Assembly (NCBI RefSeq): GCF_010731575.1
Contig: NZ_AP022617.1
Location: 2,356,001 to 2,420,000, forward strand
DNA length: 64,000 nucleotides
DNA from: Mycolicibacterium monacense
GTDB taxonomy: Bacteria; Actinomycetota; Actinomycetes; Mycobacteriales; Mycobacteriaceae
Direction of reading: 5' to 3'
Part shown: positions 40,549 through 50,331 of the stretch, one piece after another
Position numbering within the stretch: position 1 is the first letter of the stretch
Layout of the letters: every line of letters starts with the position of its first letter
Program-made: the position numbers and the translations under genes
The notes under the pieces: generated by a model
Seen by the model: only the letters and a program-made list of their open reading frames with translations
Told to the model about the DNA's origin: nothing
The model's database searches: none

Positions 40549-41916
40549 TCAGATTACTTGCAGCGCTGCGGCGAACATCGCGTCCGTCCCGTGACGGTGG
40601 GGCCAGAGCTGGACGTAGGGGCCGTCGCCGAGGTCGTCGACGGGGTCGAACAGCGCCCGGGTGTCCAGTGCGGTGACCGGCTGTCTGCGGACCGCGTCGG
40701 CGACCACGCCGACGGTCTCGGCCAGGTGCGGTGAACACGTCGCGTAGAGCACCACGCCGCCGGGACGGGTGAGCCGGATCGCCGAGGCCAGCAGTTCACG
40801 CTGCAGGCGGGCCAGCCCCGGCACGTCGCCGGGTTGCCTGCGCCACCGCGCCTCCGGCCGCCGCCGCAGTGCGCCGAGGCCGGTGCACGGTGCGTCGACG
40901 AGCACCCGGTCGAAACCGGGTTCCAGGCCGGGGTCGCGGCCGTCGACCCGCAGCACCGTGACGTCGAGGCCGCGGGTGTTCTCCTCCACCATCTCGGCGC
41001 GGCGCGGTGCCGGTTCCACCGCGGTGAGCGGGCCGGGGGCCAGCGCCGCCAGCATCGCGGTCTTCCCGCCCGGCCCGGCGCACAGGTCGAGCCACCGGCC
41101 ACGGTCGTCGTCGACGGGGGCCAGGGTGAGCGCACGCGCCACCAGCTGGCTGCCCTCGTCCTGCACCAGCGCACTTCCGTCGCGGACCGGGTCGAGGCGG
41201 CCCGGGTCCCCGCCGGGCAGGTACACCGCGTAGGGCGAATAGCGACCCACCTCGCCGCCGACGGCCGCCGCGAGTTCCTCGGCGCTCAGCACCCCGGGCC
41301 TGGCGGCGAGGTGCACCAGCGGGCGGGCGTCGTCGCTGGCGAGCAGTGCGTCCAGCTCACCGGCGCGGGCGCCGAGCGCATCGGTGAAAGCCTGTGCGAC
41401 CCACCGCGGATGCGCATGGGTGAACGCGATGTGGCCGACCGGGTCGGTGTCGGCGGGCGGTGCGAGCTCGGCGACCCAGGACTGCTCGTCGCGGCCGGCG
41501 ATCTTGCGCAGCACCCCGTTGACGAAACCCGCTCGCGCCGTGTCGAATTCGATACCGGCCTGTTCGACGGTGGTCGACACCGCGGCGTGCGGTTCCACCC
41601 GCGTGCGCAGCAGCTGATAGGTGCCGAGCCGCAGGAGGTCGAGCAGGACGGGGTCGATCCGGTCCACCGGCCGCCCCGCGGCGGCCTCGATGACCGCGTC
41701 GAGCAGACCGCGGCTGCGGCAGGTGCCGTAGGTGAGTTCGGTGGCGAACGCGGCGTCGCGCCCGTCGAGGCCGCGCTCGTTGAGCAGCGCGGGCAGCGCG
41801 AGGTTGGCATACGCGTCGCGTTCGGATACCGCGCGCAGCACGTCGAACGCGACGCGGCGGGCCGGGTCCAGCGGTTTGCGGCGGTTGCGCTGCGGACGGT
41901 GCGGCGGGCGGGTCAT
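40549..41916 (-). CDS. rsmB: 16S rRNA m5C967 methyltransferase family protein
   Basis: A 455-residue SAM-dependent RNA methyltransferase (Fmu/Sun). The N-terminal NusB-like RNA-binding domain spans about 20-160. The catalytic Rossmann domain has [14 protein letters not shown] (about 275-288), [19 protein letters not shown] and the catalytic Cys in LYATCSPH (about 388-395). The ATG at 41916 overlaps the fmt stop (ATGA) and starts a basic tail, [14 protein letters not shown]. An open extension upstream lies in fmt. Confidence 0.93.
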
Positions 41917-42839
41917 TGCGCCGACACCGACGCGTCGAGGCGGGCGCCGCGCGCCCAGTCGGCGGCGTTCATGGGTTTCTTGCCCGGCGGCTGGACGGTG
42001 CCCAACCGCACCGGTTCCGTCGCGGTGCCGACGTGCACCGCGTTCTTGAGCACGCGGATGGCACCCGGGGCGAGGGGTTCGGCGGACTCGGGGGCGACCG
42101 GTCCCAGCTTCACGCGCGCGTCGCCGATGACCGTCCAGGCGCCCGGATTCGGGGTGACGGCGCGGATCCGGCGGTCCACGACGTGGGCGGGCAGATCCCA
42201 CCGGACGCGGGCCTCGTCCACGGTGATCTTGGGGGCGACGGTGACGCCGTCGGCGGGTTGCGGCACCGCCTGCAGGCGGCCGTCGGCGATGCCGTCGAGG
42301 GTGCTCTCCAGCAGGTGCGCACCGGATTCGGCGAGGCGGGTGAGGAGTTCACCGGCGGTGTCGTTCGCGCGGATCGTCTCGGTGACCACGCCGTAGACGG
42401 GGCCGGAGTCCAGTGCCGGTTCGATGAGGAAGGTGGTGGCGCCGGTCACCGCGTCCCCGGCGGCGATCGCGGCCTGTACCGGCGCGGCCCCGCGCCAGGC
42501 CGGCAGCAGCGAGAAGTGCAGGTTGATCCAGCCGTGCGGCGGCACGGCGAGCAGTCGCTCCGACAGCAGCGCGCCGTAGGCGACCACGGCGCAGCAGTCC
42601 GGCGCCAACTCGCGCAGTTCGGCGACGAACTCCTCGGAGTTGGGCTTCGGCGGTCGAAGCACCGGGATGTCGTGGTCGAGTGCGAGCCGCGCGACCGGCG
42701 AGGGGGTCGGCCTACCGCGGCGGCCCGCCGCCGCATCGGGGCGGGTCAGCACGGCCACCACCTCGTGGCGGGGCGATGCGATCAACCGCTGCAGCGAGGG
42801 CAGGGCGGGCTCGGGGGTGCCGGCGAAGACGAGACGCAC
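41913..42839 (-). CDS. fmt: Methionyl-tRNA formyltransferase
   Basis: A 308-residue enzyme formylating initiator Met-tRNA with 10-formyl-THF. Catalytic residues are Asn106, His108 and the [13 protein letters not shown] loop (110-122). The N-terminus is [16 protein letters not shown]. The C-terminal OB-like domain follows from about residue 205. The GTG at 42839 has TAGACT 6 bases upstream, which suggests a leaderless promoter between LemA and fmt. It leads fmt-rsmB-rpe-ribG. Confidence 0.95.
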
Positions 42840-42845
42840 CGAGAC

Positions 42846-42851
42846 AGTCTA
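42846..42851 (-). promoter_or_regulatory. Candidate leaderless -10 element of fmt
   Basis: TAGACT on the minus strand ends 6 bases before the GTG at 42839, so fmt can be transcribed apart from the LemA pair. Confidence 0.5.
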
Positions 42852-42858
42852 GGAGGGC

Positions 42859-43395
42859 TCAGCGCGGGGTCTGGTAGTACTCACGCTCGGACACCCCGGC
42901 CGGGCCCGCGACGAACATCCACGGGATGGTGGTGGTGAGCCGGTTGAGCGTGGCGACCGCGTCGTTGTAGTACTGCCGCGCGAAGGCCAACTTGTTCTCC
43001 GTATCGGCGAGGTTGCGTTGCAGATCGAGGAAGTTGGCCGACGAGTTGAGCTTCGGGTACGCCTGCCCCAGCGCGAGCACCTGGCCGACGGCGGTGTCGA
43101 GTTCCCTCTCCGCGGCGCTGCGCTGCGCCACCGACCGCCCCGCCGTCGCGGACGCCACGGCCGCCCGCGCGGTGCTGACGTGGTCGAGGATCGTCTTCTC
43201 GTGCGCGGCGAAGGTCTGCACGGTGTGCACGAGGCTCGGGATGAGCGACGCCCGGCGCGTCAACTCGACGTCGATCCCGGCCAGCGCCTCGGCGACCCGG
43301 ACGTCGGCCGCCCGGAGTTTGTTGTAGCCCATCACGAATCCGGCCAGCGCGAGCACCGCCAGCACCAGCACGAGCACCAACACGAAGCTCACCAT
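42859..43395 (-). CDS. LemA family protein
   Basis: A 178-residue membrane-anchored protein. One N-terminal helix (about 3-22, FVLVLVLVLAVLALAGFVMGYN) is followed by the cytoplasmic/extracytoplasmic LemA helical bundle: VRVAEALAGIDVELTRRASLIPSLVHTVQ and KLNSSANFLDLQRNLADTENKLAFARQYYNDAV. The function of the family is uncertain. It overlaps the DUF2207 stop by 7 bases and has GGAGG at 9 bases, so the two form a unit. This pair replaces the Rv1403c-Rv1405c genes found at this point in M. tuberculosis. Confidence 0.9.
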   Translation of the reverse strand: MVSFVLVLVLVLAVLALAGFVMGYNKLRAADVRVAEALAGIDVELTRRASLIPSLVHTVQTFAAHEKTILDHVSTARAAVASATAGRSVAQRSAAERELDTAVGQVLALGQAYPKLNSSANFLDLQRNLADTENKLAFARQYYNDAVATLNRLTTTIPWMFVAGPAGVSEREYYQTPR

Positions 43396-45209
43396 GAACC
43401 GCCGCCTCCTCCTCCGCCGCCGCCCCCGCCACCGCCGGAGAAGCTGCTCCCGCTGCTGCTACTGCTGCTCGACGACGACGAGGCCGCCTGCGATGCCGTG
43501 TAGGCGTTGATCGACGACGACAGCGCCGATTCGAAACTCTCGAACCCGCCGCCGCCGTCGGAGCCGCCGGTGAAACTCGAACCCGACGGCGTCGAGCTGT
43601 GGTACCACTCCGGTTGTGGGGCGGGCACTCCCATCACCATCTCGTATTTCTTGGCCCACAGCGCGGCGACACCCGCGGCCACGGCGAACGGCAGGTACGC
43701 GGTGTAGAGGTCCTTGCGGGCGGCGAAATCGAACCGCGCCTCGGCGGAGTCGGTGCACAGCATCCGGTGGAAACCGCCCACCTGCGACCACAATTGGCGG
43801 CCCTCGGGGGTGCGACGGGTTCCGAGGCCGCCGAACCACGCCGGGATGGTCACGACGAAGAACATCGCGAACGGCAGACCCGCCATGGTGGTCGCGAAAC
43901 CCCAGCCGAAGAAGCCGCACACCGCGAGGACCGCGGCCAGGATGTTGGCTGTCTGCAGCCAGCCCTCCCGGCCGCGTTTGACCATCACACCGTCGTCGAG
44001 CGCCCAGTCCTTCACGGCGGCAGCCATATCGGTGCGGGCCTTGCTCAGCTTCTCCCCCGCTCTGGCGGTGTGTTTGGCCTCGAACTCGGTGCCTGTGCCG
44101 ATGACCTTCAGCGCCGAGCCCACCGCGACGCCGACCGGGTCGACATCGGCCCAGCGGCTCTTGCCCGCGGTCCCGCGGACCTCCCACTGTTTGGAGTTGA
44201 CCTGGACCAGCGTGACGAGGTCCTGTTCGGCGAGGTGGAACAGCGTGGCCGTCAGCCCGTGGCGGGGCACCTTCTCCGTGCGGATGTACTCGGCCTGGAC
44301 CGGACCGATTCCGGGCGGCGGGGCGTACTGCAGCGGGAACGCCGGCGGGCGTTCGACGGCCGACCTGGTCCACACGTATCCGCCGAGTGCGGCGAGGGCG
44401 CTGAGCCCGAGCATCCAGGTCAGACCGTCGACCGAACCGCCGAGGATCCGGTCCCAGCGGTGCGACCAGGGCAGTTCGTCGCGCGGGGGTGGGTCGGCGT
44501 CGACGCCGGTGCGGACGGTGACCGGGGTGCGGGGCGGCAGATCGCGCGCCTCGATGCGCACCGTGCGACCGGTCGTGGTCAGGTCGCACGCCCGCCCGAC
44601 GCCGTAACCCACGCTGCACTGGACGCCGGTGACGTCGGCGGGCAGGGTCACGCTGATCTCCGCGCGGTCGATCCGGTTGTTCCACGACGGTGCGATGACG
44701 TTCCAGAAGAACGTCGACGGCGCGTTCGGGTCCCCGGTGGTGGTGGCGAAGCGGCGGTCGGCGCCGGTGTCCCCCGGATCGAGCACACCCGGGATGCGGT
44801 AACGCATTTCGAAGACGTGGTCACCCGGGCTGAGCGTGACCTCGGCCGAGCCGATCTTGGCGACGCGGAACCGTTCGCCGCTCTCCCACAGCATCTCGTA
44901 GGGTTCCGGGGCGCCGTCGCGGGTGACCGACTCGACGACGGGGCGCTGGCGGATCCGGGGGCTGTTGGGGTTGACCACATCCCAGTAACGGAAGATGCCG
45001 TGCCTGTCGGCGGGGAACTCGCCGGTGATGGTCTCGACCGCGGTCAGTTCACCGTCGTCGGCGACGACGAAGTCGGCCCGGTAGTCCCGGATCACCATGG
45101 GGTCGTCGACGGTGCCGCCACCGGATCCGCCGCCGTCGAACAGCAGCGGCCACAGCAGCCCGGCGGCGATGAGCAACAAGGTGATCGACCACGCGAGCAG
45201 CCGCCGCAT
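43389..45209 (-). CDS. DUF2207 membrane protein with Gly-rich tail
   Basis: A 606-residue protein. The N-terminus is a signal/anchor (LLAWSITLLLIAAGLLWPLLF) and an extracytoplasmic DUF2207 domain (about 35-245: DYRADFVVADDGELTAVETITGEFP, HGIFRYWD, HVFEMRYRIPG). Further helices lie near 270, about 420-460 and 505-525. The C-terminus is a Ser-rich stretch followed by a long Gly run ending in GGSW, the shape seen in TPM/YgcG-like partners of LemA. The adjacent LemA gene overlaps it. The role is probably in the membrane or cell envelope; nothing more specific is visible. Confidence 0.88.
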   Translation of the reverse strand: MRRLLAWSITLLLIAAGLLWPLLFDGGGSGGGTVDDPMVIRDYRADFVVADDGELTAVETITGEFPADRHGIFRYWDVVNPNSPRIRQRPVVESVTRDGAPEPYEMLWESGERFRVAKIGSAEVTLSPGDHVFEMRYRIPGVLDPGDTGADRRFATTTGDPNAPSTFFWNVIAPSWNNRIDRAEISVTLPADVTGVQCSVGYGVGRACDLTTTGRTVRIEARDLPPRTPVTVRTGVDADPPPRDELPWSHRWDRILGGSVDGLTWMLGLSALAALGGYVWTRSAVERPPAFPLQYAPPPGIGPVQAEYIRTEKVPRHGLTATLFHLAEQDLVTLVQVNSKQWEVRGTAGKSRWADVDPVGVAVGSALKVIGTGTEFEAKHTARAGEKLSKARTDMAAAVKDWALDDGVMVKRGREGWLQTANILAAVLAVCGFFGWGFATTMAGLPFAMFFVVTIPAWFGGLGTRRTPEGRQLWSQVGGFHRMLCTDSAEARFDFAARKDLYTAYLPFAVAAGVAALWAKKYEMVMGVPAPQPEWYHSSTPSGSSFTGGSDGGGGFESFESALSSSINAYTASQAASSSSSSSSSSGSSFSGGGGGGGGGGGGGSW

Positions 45210-45236
45210 ACCGTTCTCCTGTCCGGTCGGTTCGCC

Positions 45237-47234
45237 TCACCCTATGTGCAACGGGTCGATCTGCACACGCGCCGGCTCGGTGTCGTGACGGGCACTCAAC
45301 ACGCCGGTCCCCCGCCGGAGGGCGGCCGCCAACGCCAGCCCGCGATCGCGGGGCACGCGCACCAGCATCCGGCTCACCGCGGCGTCCGGCGATGTGCCGG
45401 GCGGCCGCCGGGCGCCGACGGGCAGATCGACCGGGCCCAGGGTCTCGGCGTCGTCGGGCAGGTCCGCGGTCTCGAGCAACGCCGTCACCGCCGCGAAGTC
45501 GCCGTCGACGGCGGCGATGTGCACCGCGGGTGGCAGCCCCACCTCGGATCTCGAGTCCAGTTCGGATTCCGCGTGTCCCACCGGGTCCCAGCGGATCAGC
45601 GCCTGCACCGTCGGGATCGCCGACTCGGCGACCACGGTGACCACGCCGCCGTCCGCGCGTGAGCGCACCAGCGCCGCGGCCGCCATCCACCGGCGCAGGG
45701 TGTCCTCGGCCGCGCGCAGATCCTGCCGCCCGAGCAGTGCCCAGCCGTCGAGCAGCAGCGCGGCGCCATATCCGGCCGCGGGTTCGGGTTCGGCGCCCGG
45801 GGTGGCGACCACCAGCGCGGGTTCGTCGGCGACGGTGCCCACCATCGCCTCACCGCTGGAGGTGACCACCGGTGTACCCGCGAACGCCCGGCCGAGCTCC
45901 TCGGCGGTGCGTCGAGCGCCCACCGCCACCGCCCGCATCGAATCCGATCCACAACGGCCACAACGCAATCCGAGTTCCTCGCGGCCGCACCACCGGCACA
46001 TCGCCGCACCGCCGCGCTCGAGCAGCGACAGCGGGCCGGTGCAGTGCCTGCACCGGGCGATGGCGCGACACCGCGCGCAGGCCAGCGCGGGCAGGTAACC
46101 GCGACGGGGTACCTGCACCAGCACGGGTCGGCCCGCCTGAAGGGCGGCGCGGGCGGTGCGCAGCGCCACCGACGGCAGACGTGCGGTGTGCGCGGCCGGA
46201 TCGCGCTCCTGCTCGAATCCGCTGTCCTCCAGTGCGATCACCCGCGGTGCCGCCGCCCGCACCACCGGGCGCGGGGCGACGAGGTCGTGGGCCCACCTGC
46301 TGCGGACCAGCGCCTGGGACTCCGCGGTGCGGGAGTGGCCGCCGATGAGGGCCGCGCAGCGCAACTGGTGCGCGCGCAGCATGGCCACCTCGCGTGCGTG
46401 CGGATACGGTGCGCGCGGTTCGGCCAGGCTGTCGTCACCGTCGTCCCAGACCATCACCAGCCCGAGGTCGCAGACCGGGGCGAACACCGCACTGCGCGTG
46501 CCGATCACGAACCGGGCACCGCCGCGCAGCACCGACAGCCAGCGTTGGTACCGCTGCGACGGGCCGAGTCCGGCCGAAAGCGCGACCACCCGCTCGTCGG
46601 CGAGCAGCGTGACCGCGGCGGCGTGCAGGGCGTCGACGTCACGCTGATCCGGCACGATCGCCAGCACGCCGCGGCCGCTGCCCACGGTGAGCGCCGCCGC
46701 CTCCGCCAGCCGGGTCGCCCACCGCTCACCGGGAAGCGCCTGCCACACCGCACGGGCGGCGCGCCCCTCACCCACCGCGCCGAGGAACTGTTCGGCGCGC
46801 GGATAGGCCCGCCAGGCCGTGAGGTCGATCGCGGGGACGTCGACCGCGGGCAGCTCGGCGGCCGGTTTCTTCTCGGCGCCGGCGTGCCGCGGCGGTACCG
46901 CCAGGCGCAGCACGTCGGGGCGGGTGCCGGCATAGCGGGCGGCGACCGCGTCGACGAGCCGGCGCACGTCCGGGGTCAGCACCTGTTGCGGCGAGACCAC
47001 CCGGTCCAGCCAGCCCAGCTGCCCGGGGTGGTCGGTCTCCGAACGCCGCTCGAGCAGGAACGCGTCGACCAGGCGGCCGTGGAAACGCACCCGCACCCGC
47101 ACACCGGGCTGGGCGTCGTCGGAGCACTCGGCGGGCACCAGATAGTCGAATTCCCGGTCGAGATGGGGCACCGACAGCATCGGCAGCACACGCGCGATCG
47201 GCTCGTGTTCGGCCGGCTGCCGGGTTTTCGTCAC
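45237..47234 (-). CDS. priA: PriA-type replication restart protein, ATPase motifs degenerate
   Basis: A 665-residue relative of primosomal protein N'. The N-terminal 3'-DNA-binding region (VRVRFHGRLVDAFLLERR) is normal. The zinc module has CARCRAIARCRHC, CRWCG and CGRCG. The helicase core is eroded: where GxGKT should be there is PGERWATRLAEA, and the DEEH box reads DDGD. VIGTRSAVFAP is preserved. It therefore cannot hydrolyse ATP as E. coli PriA does. Actinobacterial PriA proteins are known to share this loss. The GTG at 47234 has AGAGG at 6 bases. Confidence 0.9.
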   Translation of the reverse strand: MTKTRQPAEHEPIARVLPMLSVPHLDREFDYLVPAECSDDAQPGVRVRVRFHGRLVDAFLLERRSETDHPGQLGWLDRVVSPQQVLTPDVRRLVDAVAARYAGTRPDVLRLAVPPRHAGAEKKPAAELPAVDVPAIDLTAWRAYPRAEQFLGAVGEGRAARAVWQALPGERWATRLAEAAALTVGSGRGVLAIVPDQRDVDALHAAAVTLLADERVVALSAGLGPSQRYQRWLSVLRGGARFVIGTRSAVFAPVCDLGLVMVWDDGDDSLAEPRAPYPHAREVAMLRAHQLRCAALIGGHSRTAESQALVRSRWAHDLVAPRPVVRAAAPRVIALEDSGFEQERDPAAHTARLPSVALRTARAALQAGRPVLVQVPRRGYLPALACARCRAIARCRHCTGPLSLLERGGAAMCRWCGREELGLRCGRCGSDSMRAVAVGARRTAEELGRAFAGTPVVTSSGEAMVGTVADEPALVVATPGAEPEPAAGYGAALLLDGWALLGRQDLRAAEDTLRRWMAAAALVRSRADGGVVTVVAESAIPTVQALIRWDPVGHAESELDSRSEVGLPPAVHIAAVDGDFAAVTALLETADLPDDAETLGPVDLPVGARRPPGTSPDAAVSRMLVRVPRDRGLALAAALRRGTGVLSARHDTEPARVQIDPLHIG

Positions 47235-47285
47235 CCGACACCTCTAGCAGACGGCCCGGACACGCCGGTGCGAGGGCCGCGCGGA

Positions 47286-48608
47286 TCAGGACCCGAAGTG
47301 CTCCTTGTAGATCTGCCCGTGCACGCCGACGGTGCGGTCGACGACCTGGGAGATGGTGAAGTCGCTCGCCGCCGACAGGTACGCGTAGGCGGTGGCGCGG
47401 TCCATCCCGCGGTCGCGTTCGAGATAGTCCAGGGCGTTGACCACGGCGCGGCGCATCGCGACGTCCAGATCGCTGCCCTGCCCGCCGACGGCGCCGTCCG
47501 GGTCGGACAGCCCGATCGGAATCCAGGCCTGTTCGGTCTCGGCGAACGGGTAGCGGTAGGCCACGCTCGGCGCGTCCCCGGAGCCGGGTTTGCACACCGT
47601 GAGCCGGAATGTGCCCCGCAGCGAGCCCTCCATCGCCGTCAGCGCCACCTCACCGTCACCCATCGCCATGTGCGGATCCCCCACGTAGAACAGCGCACCC
47701 GGGGCGAACACCGGCAGGTAGAACGTCGATCCGGCGCCGAGCAGCTTGATGTCGATGTTGCCGCCGCCGAGGGTCGGCGGGATCGAGTTGGCGTTGGGGG
47801 CGTTGAGGCTCTCGTCTCGGGCGAACGCGACGCCCAACATGCCCATGAACGGGTTGAGCGGGAAGCGCACCGACCCGCCCGCCCCGACCGGCATCACCCC
47901 GCGGCCCTCTTCGACGGGGGTGAACACCGAGACGTCACCCCATTTGGTGGGGTCGGGATCGGATCGGCCGTCGGTGTCCGTCGGCGGCATCACCTCGGCC
48001 AGCGAGATTCCCGCGGGCGCCGCCTTGTCGGCGGTCATCCCGAGCGCCCCCTTCCCGTGCCGGCTCGACACCACGCCGTAGGGCACCCGCGGGATCGTCT
48101 CGAGTGTCTCGATCTTCAGCACGTCGCCGGGTTCGGCGCCCTCGACGAAGATCGGGCCCGTCACCACGTGCGGGCCGTCCTTGGCGAAGTTGCGGGGTGT
48201 CCGGTTGTACTCGGCGGCAATGGCTTTCGCGTCATCGAGGACATCGGCCTCGCTGACACCGAGCCCGCCGAAGTACTCGACCGGGTTGCGGCCCTGGTCT
48301 TCGAGGATGCCCTCGTGCGAAAGGGCGTCGATGGTGACGGTCTGCCCGGACCGCATCCGCAGCACCGGCGTGGCGTGCACGGTCGGGACGTAACCCCACA
48401 GCACCTGGTCGGGCAGCGACGACAGGTAGTGGTCGCCGCTGCGGTCACCCTGACCGGGCTGCAGCACCGGGATCGACGCGTACGGGGGGTCGGCGGTCGT
48501 GGCCGACGAGGTGTCCCTGGCGCATGCCGCGGCCACCGCGGTGGCCCCGACACCGACCACCGCCGTCTGAAGGAATCCCCTGCGCCCGAACCCGTGTGTT
48601 CCGCTCAT
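47286..48608 (-). CDS. Tat-exported acetamidase/formamidase-family protein
   Basis: A 440-residue protein. The N-terminus has a twin-arginine signal, GRRGFLQTAVVGVGATAVAAAC, with a possible but weak lipobox before Cys29. The rest is the FmdA/AmdA fold: MRSGQTVTIDALSH, GPIFVEGAEPGDVLKIETLE, then FYLPVFAPGALFYVGDPHMAMGDGEVALTAMEG and the C-terminal ISQVVDRTVGVHGQI. Most acetamidases are cytoplasmic, so a Tat signal is unusual and implies folding (perhaps with metal) before export. The substrate is unknown. It follows the lysoplasmalogenase gene by 39 bases. Confidence 0.85.
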   Translation of the reverse strand: MSGTHGFGRRGFLQTAVVGVGATAVAAACARDTSSATTADPPYASIPVLQPGQGDRSGDHYLSSLPDQVLWGYVPTVHATPVLRMRSGQTVTIDALSHEGILEDQGRNPVEYFGGLGVSEADVLDDAKAIAAEYNRTPRNFAKDGPHVVTGPIFVEGAEPGDVLKIETLETIPRVPYGVVSSRHGKGALGMTADKAAPAGISLAEVMPPTDTDGRSDPDPTKWGDVSVFTPVEEGRGVMPVGAGGSVRFPLNPFMGMLGVAFARDESLNAPNANSIPPTLGGGNIDIKLLGAGSTFYLPVFAPGALFYVGDPHMAMGDGEVALTAMEGSLRGTFRLTVCKPGSGDAPSVAYRYPFAETEQAWIPIGLSDPDGAVGGQGSDLDVAMRRAVVNALDYLERDRGMDRATAYAYLSAASDFTISQVVDRTVGVHGQIYKEHFGS

Positions 48609-48647
48609 GGCGCGACGTTAGCCACGCTACGTTTCGGTCCGGTTAGC

Positions 48648-49406
48648 TCACGTTTCCGGCCGGTTTACCGTGCGACCGAAGAAGAAGCCAGCGGTGATCA
48701 GCAACAGCGACGCCGCGTAGGCCCACCAGATCGGCACCGCGAGCGCCTCCGTGTCTTCGGGCGCGAGCACGAACTTGCCGATCCCGATCATCGCGTCCGA
48801 CACCGCGAAGCAGACCGCACCGAGCGCCGTCCACGGGGTGGGCAGATCGGCCAGCAGCGCGGCGCACACCATGGCGCCGAGCACGGTGATGTAGGCGGTG
48901 ACGGGCACGGCCATCCCGTCGGCGAGCAGGCGCGGCCAGAACCACACCAGCAGCGCACCGCACGCGATCACGGTGAGCGCGACGGCCACCGACCGCGGCG
49001 CCGACCGGGCGGCGAGCGGAACCAGCGCGGCCAGGAAGCACAGGTGCGCGACGAGGAACGACGCGAGGCCGAGCACGAACGACGGCTCCCACCACGGGAT
49101 CGCCAGCAGGAAGTCACCGCATGCGGAGAACACCAGCGCGGGCACCAGCCAGCGGCGCTCCCGGCGGATCGGATGGCCGGCCGCGGCCACCGCCAGCAGC
49201 ACCGCGGCCAACGCCTTCACCGCTGGCTGGGCGACGAACTGGCCGGTCAGTTCCGCGCCCGACGGCACCCGCAGCGCGGTGACGATCAGGAACACCCCGT
49301 AGCCGGCCGCGACGGCGGCCGCGGCGGCCCACCACAGGGCGGTCCGCCGGTGTGCGTACGGTGAGGTCGTGTCTGTGGCTGACGAGAAACCGCCGATCGA
49401 CGACAT
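48648..49406 (-). CDS. Lysoplasmalogenase (YhhN/TMEM86) family membrane protein, Rv1401-like
   Basis: A 252-residue protein (fewer if a later start is used) with about 8 hydrophobic helices. Family features are [51 protein letters not shown] and [13 protein letters not shown]. The Asp residues in SACGD and AVSD are the likely catalytic pair of YhhN enzymes, which hydrolyse vinyl-ether lysophospholipids. No ATG, GTG or TTG precedes helix 1 except the ATG at 49406. That start lies 37 bases inside the divergent lipase gene and has TACCTT 7 bases upstream. Start confidence is moderate. Confidence 0.75.
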   Translation of the reverse strand: MSSIGGFSSATDTTSPYAHRRTALWWAAAAAVAAGYGVFLIVTALRVPSGAELTGQFVAQPAVKALAAVLLAVAAAGHPIRRERRWLVPALVFSACGDFLLAIPWWEPSFVLGLASFLVAHLCFLAALVPLAARSAPRSVAVALTVIACGALLVWFWPRLLADGMAVPVTAYITVLGAMVCAALLADLPTPWTALGAVCFAVSDAMIGIGKFVLAPEDTEALAVPIWWAYAASLLLITAGFFFGRTVNRPET

Positions 49407-49419
49407 TCTGAGAAAGGTA
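49357..49419. promoter_or_regulatory. Head-to-head overlapping leaderless promoters
   Basis: TACGGT (49357-49362, plus) ends 6 bases before the lipase GTG at 49369. TACCTT (49414-49419, minus) ends 7 bases before the ATG at 49406. Each promoter thus lies inside the other gene and the 5' ends overlap by 38 bases. Confidence 0.45.
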
Positions 49420-50331
49420 CTGGACGCGGTGCCGTTCCAGTTCTCGGTCGACGAGGGCGCCGAGGTGATTCGCCGCAAGCTGCGTGACCTGCCCCGGCGG
49501 GAGGTCCATCCCGAGGTCGAGGCGCAGGACCGGACGATCCCGGGGCCCGCGGGCGACATCCCGATCCGCGTGTACCGGCCCGCGACCGCGGAGTCGTCAC
49601 CGCCGGTGGTGGTGTTCTTCCACGGCGGCGGGTTCGCCGCCGGAGACCTCGACACCCACGACGGTGAATGCCGGCACCACGCGGTGGCCGCCGACGCGGT
49701 CGTGGTGGCCGTGGACTACCGGTTGGCGCCCGAACATCCGTACCCGGCCGCGGTCGAGGATGCGTGGGCGGCGCTGACCTGGGTCGCCGGACACGGCGCC
49801 GAACTGTCGGTGGACACGAACCGCCTTGCAGTGGCCGGCGATTCCGCCGGCGGGAACCTGTCGGCGGTGATGACCCACCGCGCCCGTACGCGGGGCGGAC
49901 CGCCCATCGCCTTCCAGCTGCTGTGGTATCCGGTGACGATGTGGGACATGTCGCTGCCGTCGGTGACCGAGAACGCCGGCGCACCGATCCTGGACCGCAC
50001 CGCGATGGACGGGCTGTCGCGCTGGTATGCCGGTGAACTGACCGATCCCGGGCACGAGCTGGCGCCGGGCCTGGCGGACGACTTCACCGGGCTGCCGCCG
50101 GCGTACATCGCGGTCGCGGGGCACGACCCGCTGCGCGACGACGGTATCCGCTACGCCGAATTGCTCTCCGCCGCAGGCGTTCCGGTCGAAGTGCACAATG
50201 CGGAGACGCTGGTGCACGGATACCTCGGCTACGCGGGTGTGGTGCCCTCGGCGACGGCGGCCACCGACCGTGGGCTGGCGGCGTTGCGGGCGGCGCTACA
50301 CCCCGAGGCGGGTCAGCGTCCCGAGAAGTAG
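49369..50331 (+). CDS. Alpha/beta hydrolase, hormone-sensitive-lipase type (LipH/LipI-like)
   Basis: A 320-residue esterase/lipase. The oxyanion motif HGGGF starts at His85, the nucleophile Ser159 sits in GDSAGG, and acid/base residues are in the [10 protein letters not shown] loop and LVHGYLG near 283. No signal peptide. M. tuberculosis has lipH (Rv1399c) and lipI (Rv1400c) here; only one copy is present. It probably hydrolyses short- to medium-chain esters. It ends 19 bases inside the convergent SDR gene. Confidence 0.9.
   Translation: MSVADEKPPIDDILRKVLDAVPFQFSVDEGAEVIRRKLRDLPRREVHPEVEAQDRTIPGPAGDIPIRVYRPATAESSPPVVVFFHGGGFAAGDLDTHDGECRHHAVAADAVVVAVDYRLAPEHPYPAAVEDAWAALTWVAGHGAELSVDTNRLAVAGDSAGGNLSAVMTHRARTRGGPPIAFQLLWYPVTMWDMSLPSVTENAGAPILDRTAMDGLSRWYAGELTDPGHELAPGLADDFTGLPPAYIAVAGHDPLRDDGIRYAELLSAAGVPVEVHNAETLVHGYLGYAGVVPSATAATDRGLAALRAALHPEAGQRPEK

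Noticed and set aside
46044..49364. 1106-aa plus-strand frame across priA and the acetamidase gene
   Set aside because: Two recognised genes lie on the other strand; no domain in the translation.
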